DNA of 64,000 bases. Origin: Cryptomeria japonica. Lineage: Eukaryota > Streptophyta > Pinopsida > Cupressales > Cupressaceae. How positions within the stretch are numbered: the stretch's first letter is position 1; every line of letters begins with the position of its first letter. The stretch spans positions 192,021,891 to 192,085,890 of the forward strand of contig NC_081406.1 of the NCBI RefSeq assembly GCF_030272615.1, in the 5' to 3' direction. This document shows, piece by piece, positions 1 to 12,779 of this stretch. A model generated the notes under the pieces. It worked only from the letters and a program-made list of their open reading frames with translations. It did not search any database and was not told the DNA's origin. The position numbers and the translations under genes are program-made.

Positions 1-679
1 TGAGGCATTCTGTCAAACATCAACATAAACTGTGTTTTCCAAAGCTCCCATTTTATCAAAATGCAAGGAAGGGGGGGTGGGGACAAAAAGTCATTGAATC
101 GTGCTTTATTCTTGCTTATTGCATTTACTTGAAAGTTTCTAAATCCTTTTCAAGAAATCCATTTTAGACATATCCTACAAAATCTTCTTTAAAAAAAAAA
201 ATGGAAACTTCTTTCAAAGCCCACGTGGGGCTACATGAGTAAAGCCTTCCTTTGTATTAGTTTTATTTCTTTAAAGATTGCATTTTTAAAGTAGTTTTTT
301 TTTTTTTTTTTTTAAGTTTCTTTTTAGGAATAACTTTTTTTAATTAGTTTTTTTTTTTATGTTTCTTTTTAAATTTGAATTTTTAAGTTAGTTATTACTT
401 TAAGTTTTAATTTAGATTTTAAAAGGGGTTTTGATTTAATTTAGTTTTAGATTAGATTTAACTTTGTTTATTAATTAGGTTTTGATTTTTATTTGTGTGC
501 TTAGCTTAATTTTTTAGTATGGTATTTTATTTGGTTTTTATAATCTATTTTGATTTTGGAAACTAATTTTGGGTTTATATCTTGTGCTTGCAAGACATGA
601 AGGAGCGTATTTCTAACAAATTGTCTTGCAGGGTTTGAAGATGTTGAAATTGCAATATTTTCTTTAAATCATTTAATGA

Positions 680-1080
680 GGCAAAATTGATCAATCCTAG
701 GATAGGCAATTTCATTTTTTTCAACAAATGGTTTAAAACGAACAATCACATTGCTATCTTGGGTTAAAACGGACATTCACATTTTCTTATTTGTGCAACA
801 AATGGTTTAAAATGAACACGCACATTGCTATCTTGGATTAAAATGAACTATCATTTTTGCAATCTTGGCTAAAACGAACATTCACATGTTGCAATATGGG
901 ATTAAAAAAATGATCAACTTGTTATTTTTCGAGTTTAAAAGAGAACAATTATTTTGCAATCTTGGATAAAATGAACACTTCATTTTGCTATATTGGCTAA
1001 AAAGAACACCATGGTTGTTGGAGCAACATCTCCAAGTAGCAAATAGATCACATTGCGATGATGGGTTAAAAAGAACAAGT
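680..1080. repeat. Degenerate tandem array, about 32-bp unit
   Basis: A core resembling TTAAAAYGAAC recurs about ten times, near 731, 764, 805, 836, 868, 900, 936, 966, 996 and 1065. It is usually preceded by a TTGCNATCTTGG-like segment. Spacing is mostly 29-41 bp, with one gap of about two units at the end. Copies differ by substitutions and small indels, so the array is old. It lies in the leader of the gypsy element. No open frame runs through it. Confidence 0.7.
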
Positions 1081-1396
1081 GTCTTTTTTGTTTGGCACGC
1101 TTGTGCAAAATCTGTAGAGTGGCCCTACTTCTAACACACATTATCCTCTCCCTGGGCTTTCGTGATCCTAGGTGCAAGAGAAAAGTGTTAGTAACACTCA
1201 AAGTTTATCTTTTTAAGAGTGCCCTGCCAAGAGACACATCACTCTTGGGAACGACCTTGAGCGATAAATCCTTTGAGCCGCTATACAAATCAAGTGTGAG
1301 CAAAAGTTGTAGCCTTGGGTATAGTTGTTCCTACGATGTAACTTTCTAAAAGGACAAATGGGCCCCACCACAAGTTACAAGGCTCTTAAGTGAGTC

Positions 1397-1508
1397 ACTG
1401 CAGAATGAACTTATGTCCAAAGACATCGAAAATTACTAAACACCTTTATGTAACTGCAGAATAAACTTATGTCCAAAGACATCAAAAATTACTAAACACC
1501 TTTATGTA
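1397..1508. repeat. 56-bp tandem duplication
   Basis: Two adjacent 56-bp copies (1397-1452 and 1453-1508) both start ACTGCAGAAT and end CACCTTTATGTA. They differ by two G/A changes. It is a simple local duplication in non-coding DNA. Confidence 0.85.
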
Positions 1509-2966
1509 GTAGCTCACCCCTTCTATTGATTGAGGATATTTGTGGGAAGTTCAGTGCAAGAGCATAGATAGTTTTGCTCCCAAGATACTCACCATACATA
1601 TTTCCTTGAGTAGAAACATATCTTTTTGAAAGGCTCCTTGTAGCTCGATAAAAGCGGTGACTCCCCCATCATAGGGATCATCTATTTGCTATGCTCATGC
1701 AAGACTTAGTATATCACCTCCTTACCTGCCACAGCGAGATTCATAAGGTATGTAGTACTAAAGTTGAATAAATATCAAGATGTGGGCTGAAATTATCATA
1801 ACTGCCCATTTGACCTTAGGGATAAAGTGTGTTTGAAGTGTCTTCATTTTGTGTCAAGCCCAGTGATAAACTGAGCCAACTTCAGGCTTTTTTTGTAAAA
1901 ACATACTTAAAAACATTTGGAAAGAAAGGGTCATAAAAAGTCCAAAGATTGGGTTGATTTAGACCCACACTTTTTTGTGCCTTTTGAGGCAACATTCTTG
2001 TGTTTGTGTGCTTGCTTTGTTTTCTTGTCAAACAAAAATCAAAAGAGAAAAGTCAATTCCAAAAACAAGTATTCATCCAACACAAAAATTTTACAAAACA
2101 ACCTTTTGGCAAAACAAACAAAAAAACCAAAGAAACAAACAAAGGTATCAAAACTATATGACCATCCTTGAGAAAGAAGAATCTTCATCAACATATCAAT
2201 TTGAAGAAAAGACCATTGAGCTCATAGGATTTCATCAAAACAAGGAAATTATTCTATCTTAATAGACAAATTTTTGTCTCACATAGAACCTTCTTACGTC
2301 ACATGTGTCTATATCTTCAAGGAAAATCCAACAAGTTTGATCAAGAGTCTTTAAACCACAGAGCTTTTACTCAATATAGAGCTTTGAGTTATCATAAAAA
2401 TAAGGGAGGCAAAATCAATCTTGCCTTCTTTCTAGACATTTGCATCACATATAACTCAGCTAGGGAAGAATCACCAACCCTTGAAAAAGAAGAGGAAGAG
2501 TTTGTTCCTTTTGTAACACAGAGTTTCTATTGAAGTTAACATTTCATCCATTTTCACATTCACACACATCATTAATCAATTCCAACTCTCAAAACATTAA
2601 GAGATCATGTCTTAAGTTCTTCTTAGATATTGCTTGAATCAAACACAACACATCACTTTTTAGAGTGTCTCTACATCTAGGGTAAACTCATCCTAAGAGA
2701 CATTTCTACATAGGTTAAAACTAGTCTATGAGTGCATCCTCTCATTACTAGGTAGTTGGGTCTGTAACACATCTCGGGCCTCTCTAAACCTTATCATATC
2801 AAACATTGTCAGCAACCACAACAAGCAATTCATAGAAGGACTTTGGTAACATCTACCTTTAGTGTTAGAGATCCATATGCAAAACACTTCACCAAACATA
2901 TATCTCTCGTTCCATCACCAACTCATCATCATTTTCACCAAACTTCAACAAAAACTTATAAACAAA

Positions 2967-4570
2967 ATGGCTCAAACCAGATCAAGCTCTAGACAACTAG
3001 AAATTGAAGAGGAAGATGAGGAAAATCTCAATGAATTCCAAGAAGCTCTTGGAGGAAACACAAATAATGAACATCTAAGTACTCCTACTCCTACAGCAAT
3101 AGAAAGGGCGCAACACAACCCTCTCTTCAATCGACTTTTTGAAGAAATCCTCAGGAACAATGTTGATGCTCACTTTTTAAGACTTTCCCAAGAGGGAGCC
3201 AAACTACCCTCTGATTTTGATACAACACAACTAAGGCAAGCATTAGAACACCAGAGTCATAATGAGGATGGAAGAGGTTGAGATCACGTCAGGTACAACC
3301 TTAATCAAGGAAATCCCCCACCTCCTCCTCCTCCTCCAAATGACATTGACATGTTGCGGCAACAAGTCAAGAATCTCACCCAACAACTCCACAGTGGTGT
3401 GAAAACAAACCAAATTTCACTTAATGATATTTGTCCCTATCCCTTTGATAGGAACCTACATATGCCACCTTTTCCACGAGGGTTTGAAACACCTAAGTTC
3501 GAAAAGTATCGAGGAAAAGGAGACCCTCGCGATCATGTTGGAGAGTTTCATTCAACTTTCCTAGAAGTGGCATATGAGGACACATACCTAATGCGACTCT
3601 TTCCTCAAAGTTTGGCAGGGACAACCACGCAATGGTTTTCCCAACTAATAGGCAGCATTAGGACATTCGAAGAACTGGTCCATAAATTCATTGCACATTA
3701 CTCACATAACATTGAATACGATATCACCATGATCGATCTGTGTAACACCAAGAAAAAACCAGGGGAGCTATTTTCAGCTTTCCTGCAACGATGGCAACAA
3801 ATGTCTAGCAGATGTTCCCTTCAGCTACCTGAAAGAGAGCTAGGGAAAATATTTATTTCCAGCTTAAACTAAGAAATGGAATTTAATTTGGACATGAAAG
3901 GCACAGAGTCCTTTAATGACATGATCACACATGGTTTAAAATGTGAACGGACCCTCATAAAAAAGGGGCTTATTAAAATATACAATGAACCCAAAGATGC
4001 ACCTCACCTGTGATTCAACGGTGATAAACCTAATTTTTGGAATAAAAACAAAAACATCGTCAATGATGGGTTTGTAGATGCAAGGACTATAAAAAGTGAC
4101 AACCTATGGTCCGATTTCCAGGGCAAAACCCCCCTCCTAAGACCAACACGGTTCCTCCCCCACCAAATCAAGGACACAATGTTCAGCAAGAAGAACCAAG
4201 GCAAAGACAACATAATTATAAACCAAAATGTACATACACTCCCTTAGGGGAACCTATTGAAACAGTGTTACGTCAATTGGTCTCTTCAAATCTAGTGACC
4301 TTACCAAAGACATCCAATTACGAACCTTAGGTTAAACCTTCATGGTGGAGGGACAATGAACATTGTGAATTCCATCAAGGGAAAGGGCATAAAAAAAGCA
4401 ATTGTCACTGATTGAAAGATCTTGTTCAGGATCTTATTGACCAAGGCGAGATTGAAATTGAAGGACATGATCCAAAAACTAAAAATAATGATCATCTTAT
4501 GTTTAAGAATCCACTTCCATCACAAGATCAAAGGGGTCCTTCCACTTTAGGGCGAAACCTAGATACAATC
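2967..4570 (+). pseudogene. Gypsy gag (capsid/nucleocapsid), broken
   Basis: Gag would form the virus-like particle and package element RNA. The ATG at 2967 opens MAQTRSSSRQLE, followed by an acidic stretch. A TGA at 3279-3281 interrupts the frame, which continues unshifted to a TAA at 3870-3872. The middle part (about 3430-3870) shows the classic retrotransposon gag core: a KYRGKGDPRDHVGEF-type segment, then TTTQWFSQL and FISSLN-like motifs. After about 4100 the frame shifts. A single knuckle-like motif of the form CxFHxxxGHxxxxC lies at 4364-4405, the usual nucleocapsid variant of plant gypsy elements. Stops plus the frameshift make this a pseudogene. Confidence 0.85.
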
Positions 4571-4797
4571 GATTATATGTGAACCGCCTATAATTACACT
4601 GTGAATCACCTATATAATGCCAACAAACAAATTGCAACCATTACCATCAAAAATCCAAGCTCTACCTGCAATGTTGTTATGCATCACAACAAGATCACCA
4701 TTAAAGCAGCTCCACAAGGCACCCCCTCCATCCCAAGCAGTATAACCTTGTGGAATAGTTAGATAAGACACCCGCACTTATCTCCATCTTAGAGATT

Positions 4798-6720
4798 TTG
4801 CGCCTATCCCCATCTCATAAAACAATCTTGGATCAAGCTCTCCAAGAGGCGTTAGTCCCTGTGAATCTAAATACAAATCAATTCCAACCTATGGTTGGAA
4901 ATCTAAGGTCATCACCATGTCTCATTTTCTTTGAAAGTGACAATACATCCTTCCAGCAACCTCATAATGCCTCACTCCATATTGAAGGATTTATCAACCA
5001 ACACAAAATCAAGCGAGTCTTGATCAACAATGGAGCAAGCCTAAATATCTGTACATTACAATTAGTCACAACATTGGGATATGCAATTGAATCAGTAGAT
5101 CCCTGCAAAAAGATAACCATAAAAGCTTATGATGATGTAGAGCATTCATCCAAAGGAGCAGTAGTGTTACCAATCTGAGTGGGCCCAGTGGTGAAGCACA
5201 TCATATGTCAAGTTCTGGACCTTCCTCTGCCATATAATTTGTTGTTAGGAAGACCTTGGAAACATGCCATGCAAGCTGTTCCATCCACCTACCAACAGTG
5301 TATCAAGTTTCCTCATAATGGTGTAGAAATTACAATCCTGGGTGATGCAAATCCCTTTGCATATTGTAACAATATCAACCATCAACCAGAGATTATCGTT
5401 CCCAACAATAGAGAAGCTATCCCATCCACATCACATGTAAGTCCAACCTCTCTTTCTAGTTCAAACACCACTATACCCAAGCAAGAGAAGCTCAAAATGA
5501 AAATGACAGAGGAAGGTCCTGGGGAGTACAATCTCAGCCAACTCTTTTGTGTTGGGCAACTACCCACTTCTCCTAGAACTCATGGTAAACCTCAAAGGTT
5601 ACTTCAAACACCACTGGTCAAGCCAACATGGACTTTGATGCCTTTTATCCTTGGAAAGAGTTAAGAAGAAGAGACCAAAGATGAAGACTTAACAGAATGG
5701 ATCTATAAAGATCCTATCACTACGAAAATCCCACAAGCTAAGCTTCCCATAGATCAATATGGAAAAGGCCTTCTCATTATGCAAAGATTGGGTTATGATG
5801 GTCAGAGTGCATTGGGACCTTGCAAGCAAGGATGACATGAGCCGCTGCAGCCAAAATTAAAGCCTAAAGATAACACTGGATTAGGCTTTCAAAAGGAGAC
5901 TCTTCCTAAGCTCTGATTCAAAGGAAAACCCAGTAAACCTCTATATCAGCCTAAAACTCTAAAGAGGTCTTCTTTGATTATATCAGCAGCACCAAGAACC
6001 ATACCAACTGCCCCACTGAGGCTAAAGATCCCAACAATATCATCCACAACACCAATCATCCCACCAATCAAACCAACAATCCTATCAGCAATAGCAATAG
6101 CATCAATAGCACCATTACCAATATTAGAACCCACAGCAGTATCGACAACACTGACAATTCCATTAGAAGCAGCAGATTCAACAACGTCGATGCTACCTGT
6201 ATCAGATTCACTGATCCCCATAATCCTTCTTTCAACACCAGTCATTCCATCTATCATGGTACATCAACCAATCACACATGCGGTGTTTAACTCAAAGGAT
6301 ATCCCGATTTGGTATAGTAATCAGATACTAGAAAGCGACTCAAAGACCGACTCACATGAGTGGGAATTTGATTCAGTACATCTCAATACTTCAGATGAGG
6401 AAGTCACATCACCCCCTCCACCTCACAAAGAAATCCTTGTTTATGGAGAAGTGCATTTTAAAACCTATTGGGTTCCTGAACTGGAAACATCTTTCACAAA
6501 CCCTACGTCACATCCTACGCCTGATTCTGACAGGGAAAGTACCATCAATGACCTTCACCACAACGTCTTAACCCTCACTGAAACCTCTTATAAACTTAAC
6601 CTGATCGATGAGGTAATGTCTATTAAACATTCTAAACTCATCAAATGGAGCCAATCTAATCCCCCATGCCTTGACCATTTCCAAAACGATGAGGCGATCA
6701 TTGACTTTTTGGAACTATAG
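4798..6720 (+). pseudogene. Gypsy aspartic protease, G-patch and linker, broken
   Basis: This continues the polyprotein in one frame, with stops at 5176 and 5662 and more at about 5830-5920. The protease part (about 4900-5360) has a retropepsin active-site motif read as LINNGASLNI. Relatives have Asp at the first N (5026-5028), so the catalytic Asp appears changed to Asn by G to A. The downstream LLGRPW motif at about 5240 is the second conserved retropepsin segment. A G-patch-like segment (YGKGLLIMQRLGY to LGF, about 5755-5900) follows, as in other Tat-type polyproteins. The segment 5974-6250 is a low-complexity Ile/Thr/Pro/Ala-rich linker before the RT. Confidence 0.8.
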
Positions 6721-6789
6721 GATAACATACCAAGCGAGGATCATAAAGTTGGATTCACCATTGAACTTAATAGCACAACATACTTTGGG

Positions 6790-8470
6790 GTGGATTCCAA
6801 ACCTTTCAGCTGCAAAAATATAACAATAAAACATGGATCTTCTAGTGAAAACCACACTGTGGCACTGTTTGATCCCACAAAAGAAAAAAGAAAGAGTGTT
6901 TCCAATGGTAAAAACCTCTCTGAGGTGCCTGAGGATGAAAGGTTTGACATCCTCCCTTCTAGTACACAACAGGAACGATCAACAATCCTTATCGAAGAAA
7001 TAAAAGAATTCAACGTGAGGACTCCTGAAACTCCTCACCACATACATTTGGCATCTCTTTTAACTCCAGAGGAACAGCCTAAGTTTGTTGAATTCTTCCA
7101 GAAGCGTCAGATCAATTTTACATGGTCATATGCAGACATGCCTGGTCTTGATCCTGATTTAGTCATGCATCACCTCATCGTAGCAGAAGGAGCCAAACCT
7201 GTCAAGCAGAAGCTTCGCAAGATGCACCCCAAGATTGCGGTACTAGTCAAAGCAGAACTTAAGAAACTCCTGGATGTTAGTTCTATTAGACCAATTGATT
7301 ATGCAAATTGGATATCCAACATTGTTCCTGTTGGCAAACCCAATGGGGGCATCTGTATCTGTACTGACTTCAGAGATCTAAACAAGGTATGTCCTACGGA
7401 TGACTTCCCCCTACCAAACATTGACATGATTGTGGACCTAACAGCAGGCTATGCCATGCTTTCTCTTATGGATGGGTTTCAGGGTATAATCAGATAAAGA
7501 TCACACTAGAGGATCAACATAAGATGACCTTCACATGTCCATGGGGAACGTACTATTGAAATGTAATGCCTTTTGGTCCAAAAAATGCAGGGGCGACCTA
7601 TCAAAGAGCAATGGCCACCATATTTCATGATATGATGCATACCATAATGGAAGATTGTGTCAATGACTTATTGGCAAAATCCTTAACACAAGAAGGTCAT
7701 CTAGAAATATTAGATAAAATATTTGATCGACTAGAACAATATCATGTTTGACTCAACCCAAAGAAATGTGTCTTTGGAGTAACCTCAGAGAAGCTTCTAG
7801 GATACATTGTCTCAAGAAAAGGCATTGAGGTCGACCCAGCAAAGGTTAAAGAAATCATGGAATGCCACCTCCAAAAAGCATCAATCAGCTAAGGACATTA
7901 CAAGGGTGGCTACAATCCATCTGAAGATTCATTGCACAACTAGCAGATAAGTGTCACCCCTTTACACACCTATTACACAAAAACATCCGCTTTCAATGGG
8001 ATGCCAGATGCTTAAGGACTATCTCATGAAAACACCATTGTTGATCCCACCAAATTCAAGTAGGCCTCTATTGCTCTATATTTCAACAACTAATACAGCA
8101 TTGGGAGTACTGATGGCTCAACATAATGCAGAAGGGAAAGAGTGTGTTGTTTACTACATCTCTCACACACTGGTTGGCTATGAACTCAATTACACACCTA
8201 TTGAGCGAGCTTGCCTAGCAGTAATCTTGGCAGCCACTAAATGGAGGCATTGCCTATAAACACATAAAGTACAACTCATTTCTAAGATTGATCCACTAAA
8301 GTACTTACTTAGCAAAGCAACATTGACAGGCCGCTTGGCCAAATGGGTGATGATTCTAAGTGAATTTGACATCGAGTATGTGGATCGTAAGGCTATCAAG
8401 GGCCAAGTTATTGCAGATCAGTTGGCCGATGCACCTCTCATAGACGATCATCCTCTCATTTCCAATTTTC
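6790..8470 (+). pseudogene. Gypsy reverse transcriptase and first RNase H, broken
   Basis: RT would copy element RNA into DNA. Recognisable blocks run in order: the W-Y-D-M-PGLD entry segment (about 7110), a CTDFRDLNK block (about 7360), DDFPLPNID (about 7400), SLMDGFQGY (about 7460), MPFGPKNAGATYQRAM (about 7566) and NPKKCVFGV (about 7757). A frameshift occurs near 7490 and another near 7880-7950. The active site, YVDD in relatives, reads CVND at 7656-7667, so both the Tyr and the first Asp are lost. The RNase H connection domain follows at about 7990-8460 (PLLLYIS, YYISHTLVGYELNY, WVMILSEFDIEY), with a stop at 8257. Not functional. Confidence 0.9.
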
Positions 8471-8479
8471 TAGATGAAG

Positions 8480-8937
8480 AGATATTCATGATCACAACAC
8501 TACAACCATGGAAACTATACTTTTATGGTTCATACACTCGACATGGCTCGGGGGCAAGCATTTTGTTTATCACACCTCAAGGTGACAGCATCCCGAAGTA
8601 TTATAGGCTAACTTTTTCATGCACAAACAACATAGCTGAGTATGAGGCCCTAATCACCGAACTTTGACTAGCCATACAATGAAAATTGAAAGAGTTACAG
8701 ATATATGGCGACTCCCAACTAGTCATTCGACAAGTAACCGATGTATATCAGACCAAGGATGACAAACTCATGTCGTACAAGAAAATGGTGGACAGGTTAA
8801 AGGTATCATTTACTACTATCACCTTTGAGCAGATACCCAAAGATCAAAATCAAGTTGTTGATGCCATGGCCACAATAGCATCTCTCCTAGATCTTCCACA
8901 AAATTCAACACGCTACGAGTTCTTAGTAGAATAGCTT
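8480..8937 (+). pseudogene. Second (archaeal-type) RNase H domain, broken
   Basis: A second RNase H fold follows the first, a hallmark of Tat-lineage gypsy elements. Motifs seen are WKLYFYGSYTRHGSGA (8510-8560), NNIAEYEAL (about 8630) and IYGDSQLVIRQV (about 8700). The first catalytic Asp expected in the YFDGS motif is Tyr here (8524-8526). Stops near 8665 and 8680 split the domain, and 8932 is another TAG. It runs directly into the integrase in the same frame. Confidence 0.85.
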
Positions 8938-8940
8938 TGG

Positions 8941-10260
8941 ATTCCCACTTATGATATCCCCGAATCCGAGATGATATGTCACCTTGTTGGTTTCGAATCC
9001 ACATGGTACGATGAGTTCTACACCTACCTCCATGATCACACACTTCCTCCGTACCAATCGAATAACCAACACAAAACCTTCATTCGTCAAACTGCTCAAT
9101 ATACCATCATTGTTGAAACCCTATACCGACGCAGTCTTGATGGTACTCTCCTTTGATGTTTGGAACAAGATGAGATAACAAATGCCTTGGAAGAGGTACA
9201 TAAGGGAATTTGTGGAACTCATGCAATAAATCCTTCACTAGCCAAGAAGATCATACGCGTTGTATACTATTGGCCATCCATGGAGAAAGACTCCTATTAT
9301 TTTGTCAGAAAATGCAAGAAATGCCAAGTTCATGGAGACCTGATACATGCACTAGCACATGGTATTGTAACCAATCAAACACCATGTCCCTTTTTTCAAT
9401 GGGGACTTGACCTTGTGGGTAAAATCCATCCATCTTCATCCAACGGCCACAAATTCATTATTACTGCTATTGAATATTTCACAAAGTGGATCAAAGTTGT
9501 TCCACTTACCCAAGTCACCGACAAGCAGATCGCCTCAGTCATCCTTAATTACATCATCTGTCGGTATGGTGTACCCATGTCCATCATCATAGATAATGGT
9601 CTTCCTTTCAAAAATCAGGATGTCTATGAGCTCTGTGAGAAGTTTCACATCCAACATCGCTTTTCCACTCCCTATTACCCACAAGGAAATGGTCAGGCTA
9701 AAGCATCAAACAAAAACATATTAAGAATCCTCAAGAAGATAGTCAACGATGTCGGTCGTGATTGGCATGTTCAATTAAATCCAGCACTATGGGTGTATTG
9801 AACTAGCATTCGAACCCCTATAGGCGCAACTCCTTACTCATTGGTCTATGGAGTAGAAGCTATCTTACCTATTGAGGTCGAGATACCATCTCTACAGGTT
9901 TCCTTGTATAATCTCATAAATGATGAAGCATACAGAGTATCCCGTCTCCAAGAGTTGGAACTACTTGATGAGAAACGACAAGCTACATACAATCACTTCA
10001 AATCCTATCAGTAGCGCATGAGCATAAGCTATAATCATCAAGTTAGACCTCGTACATTTAAGGTAGGTGATCATGTTCTTCAAGAGAATCCTCGTAACCA
10101 ACCAAACAAAGAACATCAGGGAAAGTTTGAATCAAATTGGCCAGTTCCATATGTTATCACTATTGTATTTGGGTCCGAGGCATATTAGTTGGCTACTTCA
10201 GACAGAGAACCGCTAGTAGATCCAATCAACAACATGCACCTCAAATGGTTTTATACATAA
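8941..10260 (+). pseudogene. Gypsy integrase, broken
   Basis: Integrase would insert the cDNA. The N-terminal zinc-binding HHCC region lies at about 9200-9350 (H-x-GICGTHA, YYWPSM, KCKKCQVHGD). In the catalytic core, the first Asp is in WGLDLVG (about 9400) and the second in IIDNG (about 9590). The third residue, Glu in the usual NGQAEA motif, is Lys at 9700-9702 (GAA to AAA). The C-terminal part keeps the FKVGDHVL and GKFESNW-like motifs (about 10060-10140) and ends with TAA at 10258-10260. In-frame stops near 9154, 9799, 10012 and 10185 all lie in otherwise well-conserved sequence. Confidence 0.9.
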
Positions 10261-12770
10261 GTTGTACAGAGCATCAGGCTCCAATACATACCAAAAAAAT
10301 ACCAAAAACATTTAGATAAATGTCTTGAAAAAAATACAAACAAATCAAAATAGTAAAGAAAAATCATGCATCCAAACGGTGAACAACCACTCCAGTGGCA
10401 CCTTGGGTAAGTGCGATGGTGAAAACCTGGCAAACATGCACCACTCATAAAGGCTATGGCTCCATTGTCTTTTAGACTTGTTGTGATCACATTCATTGCA
10501 TCCACTCATCCACCAGTCAAAACCATGGTTTGTTATTGATTTGCAATCAAGGATAGTACTTCAGGTGTCTTACATCCCGCTTTTTCATAGTCATGTCTAA
10601 ACTTGGAGCAATGCCCTTAACCTATTGATGGAAGCAGATTTTGCATTTCTTGTGATTCATTGAGTTCTTCATTCAAAACTGTCTCCCAAAATCCAAAAAC
10701 ATTCAAAACAATCACAAAATACCAAAAACATTAAAAAACGCTCACAAAATTAAAAAAAACATTATAAAACATCAAAAATCAATCAAAAACATGGCAATGC
10801 CTTGTACATACGCATCCAAGAAGATACCAAACACACATTGTGAAATACTCAAATGATGATCACTTATCATATCAACCAAACAATCAACATCAACACACCA
10901 ACTGTCTTAGCAAGGATGCATCCTTCCTTACCAAAACAAAGACATGATAACATTTTCTTTGACAAGAAAATTATGTTTAAGCTATCAAGTGCTTGGTTGG
11001 TTTGTAGGTTATTTATTCATTTATATCAGGTTCCTATGCTACTCCGAGATATCCACAAGTGATTAGAGTGGCCGTGATGGTTCCTAAGTATCATTTGTTT
11101 GTTTATCTTCTATGAATTATTCCAATGAAGTTCTGGGGCATATACTAATGGTGCCTACGTGGGAAGTTCACTAAGCTACATGATCTTATGCAAAATACAG
11201 TCATGAATCCCTATGGCTTGCTGACTACAACGTATACCTCGACCATATGAGCATGAACCATTATGGAGGGTCCATATTCTTTATTTATGCTGCTTGTTTG
11301 CAGGTACAATGCTCCATCCTTGGTTCCTACTGCCTCTTCCAAGATTGATACTACCCATGTTCAATGATGAAAAAAAGCACTATGGATCGTCATTTCATCT
11401 CATCTGTTTATATTGCATTTCGTTGCATATCACCCATCCATTTGATCATTAATTATTCATATTCATGGTTTTGTATGCAAGTGTGAACAAGTTTTTAAAT
11501 ATGAGAAGTTATTTGAAAAACAAATTGGTCTTGGATACAATCATGACAGAGTTCTCTGATACATCATCAGTGCATCATGAAAAGTATAAACAACCTTGCA
11601 TCCATCTATCATGAACACATCATCATTTCATTACTTTTAGTTGCATTTAAATAAACCTAGTTCATTATCATGTACTTGCATATAGGTTTTATTAAATTTA
11701 TTTTTCTTAGATCTTCATTTAAATGCATTTAAAATCATTTAGTTGCATTTGAAACATATAGTTCATTATCATTTACTTGCATTAGTATCATTTCATCCTT
11801 GTAAAATCACAACATTTAGATTCATTTGCATGAATTTCTCATTACTACATATTATCATTATTAACCATTACTATGTATTCATTTAGTATCATTTAAACTC
11901 ATCATTCATCATCATTTACATTTGATTACCATGCATTTGTTTATATTTCCTTAGTTGCATACATTTATTTATCTATCCATTAGTTAAGTATATTCATCTA
12001 TCCATCTAGTATATTCTTATTCATTTTATCTTACAAACGATTTCATTTTGGATTAATTAAAATGCATTCATTATCCTTTTAATTGCCTTAAGGTGCAGTT
12101 GTTCATTACCCATGAGTTGCATTATCATCACATTATCATTTCACTTAATCATATTTTATCAAACATTTAGATCATAACAAAAAACAATTTGTCTCAAACA
12201 TTGGTTTATACATTTTACACACGCATTCATTTAAATATCATCACATAAACATTTGTACTTTGCATTTGTTATCCATTTTGCATTCATTTTAAACCATCTA
12301 GATGCATTTACATAAATAATTTCATTCATTGCATTTCAACATATCAACCATCACTGCATATCATCATCTCATTGACATAAAACATAAGTACTATCTATAT
12401 CATCGTTAGTATGATTTCATTATGCATACATAATCATCATGGCATTACATACATAAATCATTTCACCAACAAATCATGCATGCATAAACCTGCATCCACA
12501 TGTTAGTATCACATTCATAAACATGCATATAGACATCATATAAATCAAACATAACATGCATATAGGAATCATATCATCAGCACCTACATATAGCAAGTAC
12601 AAATATCCATCTAAGCATAAATCATAGATCATCATCCTGCATAAATCCATAGATATCATCAACATGCATATCATCACAAAATATGGGATCTCCTCATATA
12701 TCACATCATATCATCTCGCAAAAACATACATGTATCAGGATACAATGATGTGAAAAATATCAGCTACCAA
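10261..12770. other. Spacer after gypsy pol, CAT-rich low-complexity DNA
   Basis: No gene is visible. The first 500 bases look like a transcribed tail of pol (A-rich, no conserved frame). From about 11,400 to 12,720 the DNA is strongly enriched in CAT, ATCAT, TGCAT and ATTTGCATT words on the plus strand, giving a degenerate simple-sequence texture without a clean period. The open frame on the minus strand at 12,474-12,704 is just translation of these words (Met/Ile/Cys-rich) and is not a gene. Confidence 0.6.
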
Positions 12771-12779
12771 GAGCCCTCC

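Larger units (their letters stand above)
1..2966. other. Non-coding region upstream of a gypsy gag
   Basis: No convincing gene lies here. The first 600 bases are very T-rich, including a run of about 20 T near 297-316 and several shorter T runs. A degenerate array at about 680-1080 and a 56-bp duplication at 1397-1508 are listed separately. The short open frames at 1917-2533 are lysine- and asparagine-rich translations of AT-rich DNA and resemble no family I know. Position and strand suggest this is the 5' untranslated leader (possibly plus 5' LTR remnants) of the Tat-type gypsy element whose gag starts at 2967. I could not locate its primer-binding site or 5' LTR boundary, and the 5' LTR may lie before the window. 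Confidence 0.5.

Noticed and set aside
680-1080. CRISPR-like regularly spaced repeats
   Set aside because: The repeats are diverged, contiguous and lack unique spacers; the context is a plant retroelement.
5946-6257. Gly/Val/Ile-rich minus-strand frame opposite the gypsy linker
   Set aside because: Mirror image of the repetitive linker, which is in frame with gypsy pol on the plus strand.
12474-12704. Met/Ile/Cys-rich minus-strand frame that looks like a small membrane protein
   Set aside because: It is translation of CAT/ATG-rich low-complexity DNA, with no start context or family resemblance.
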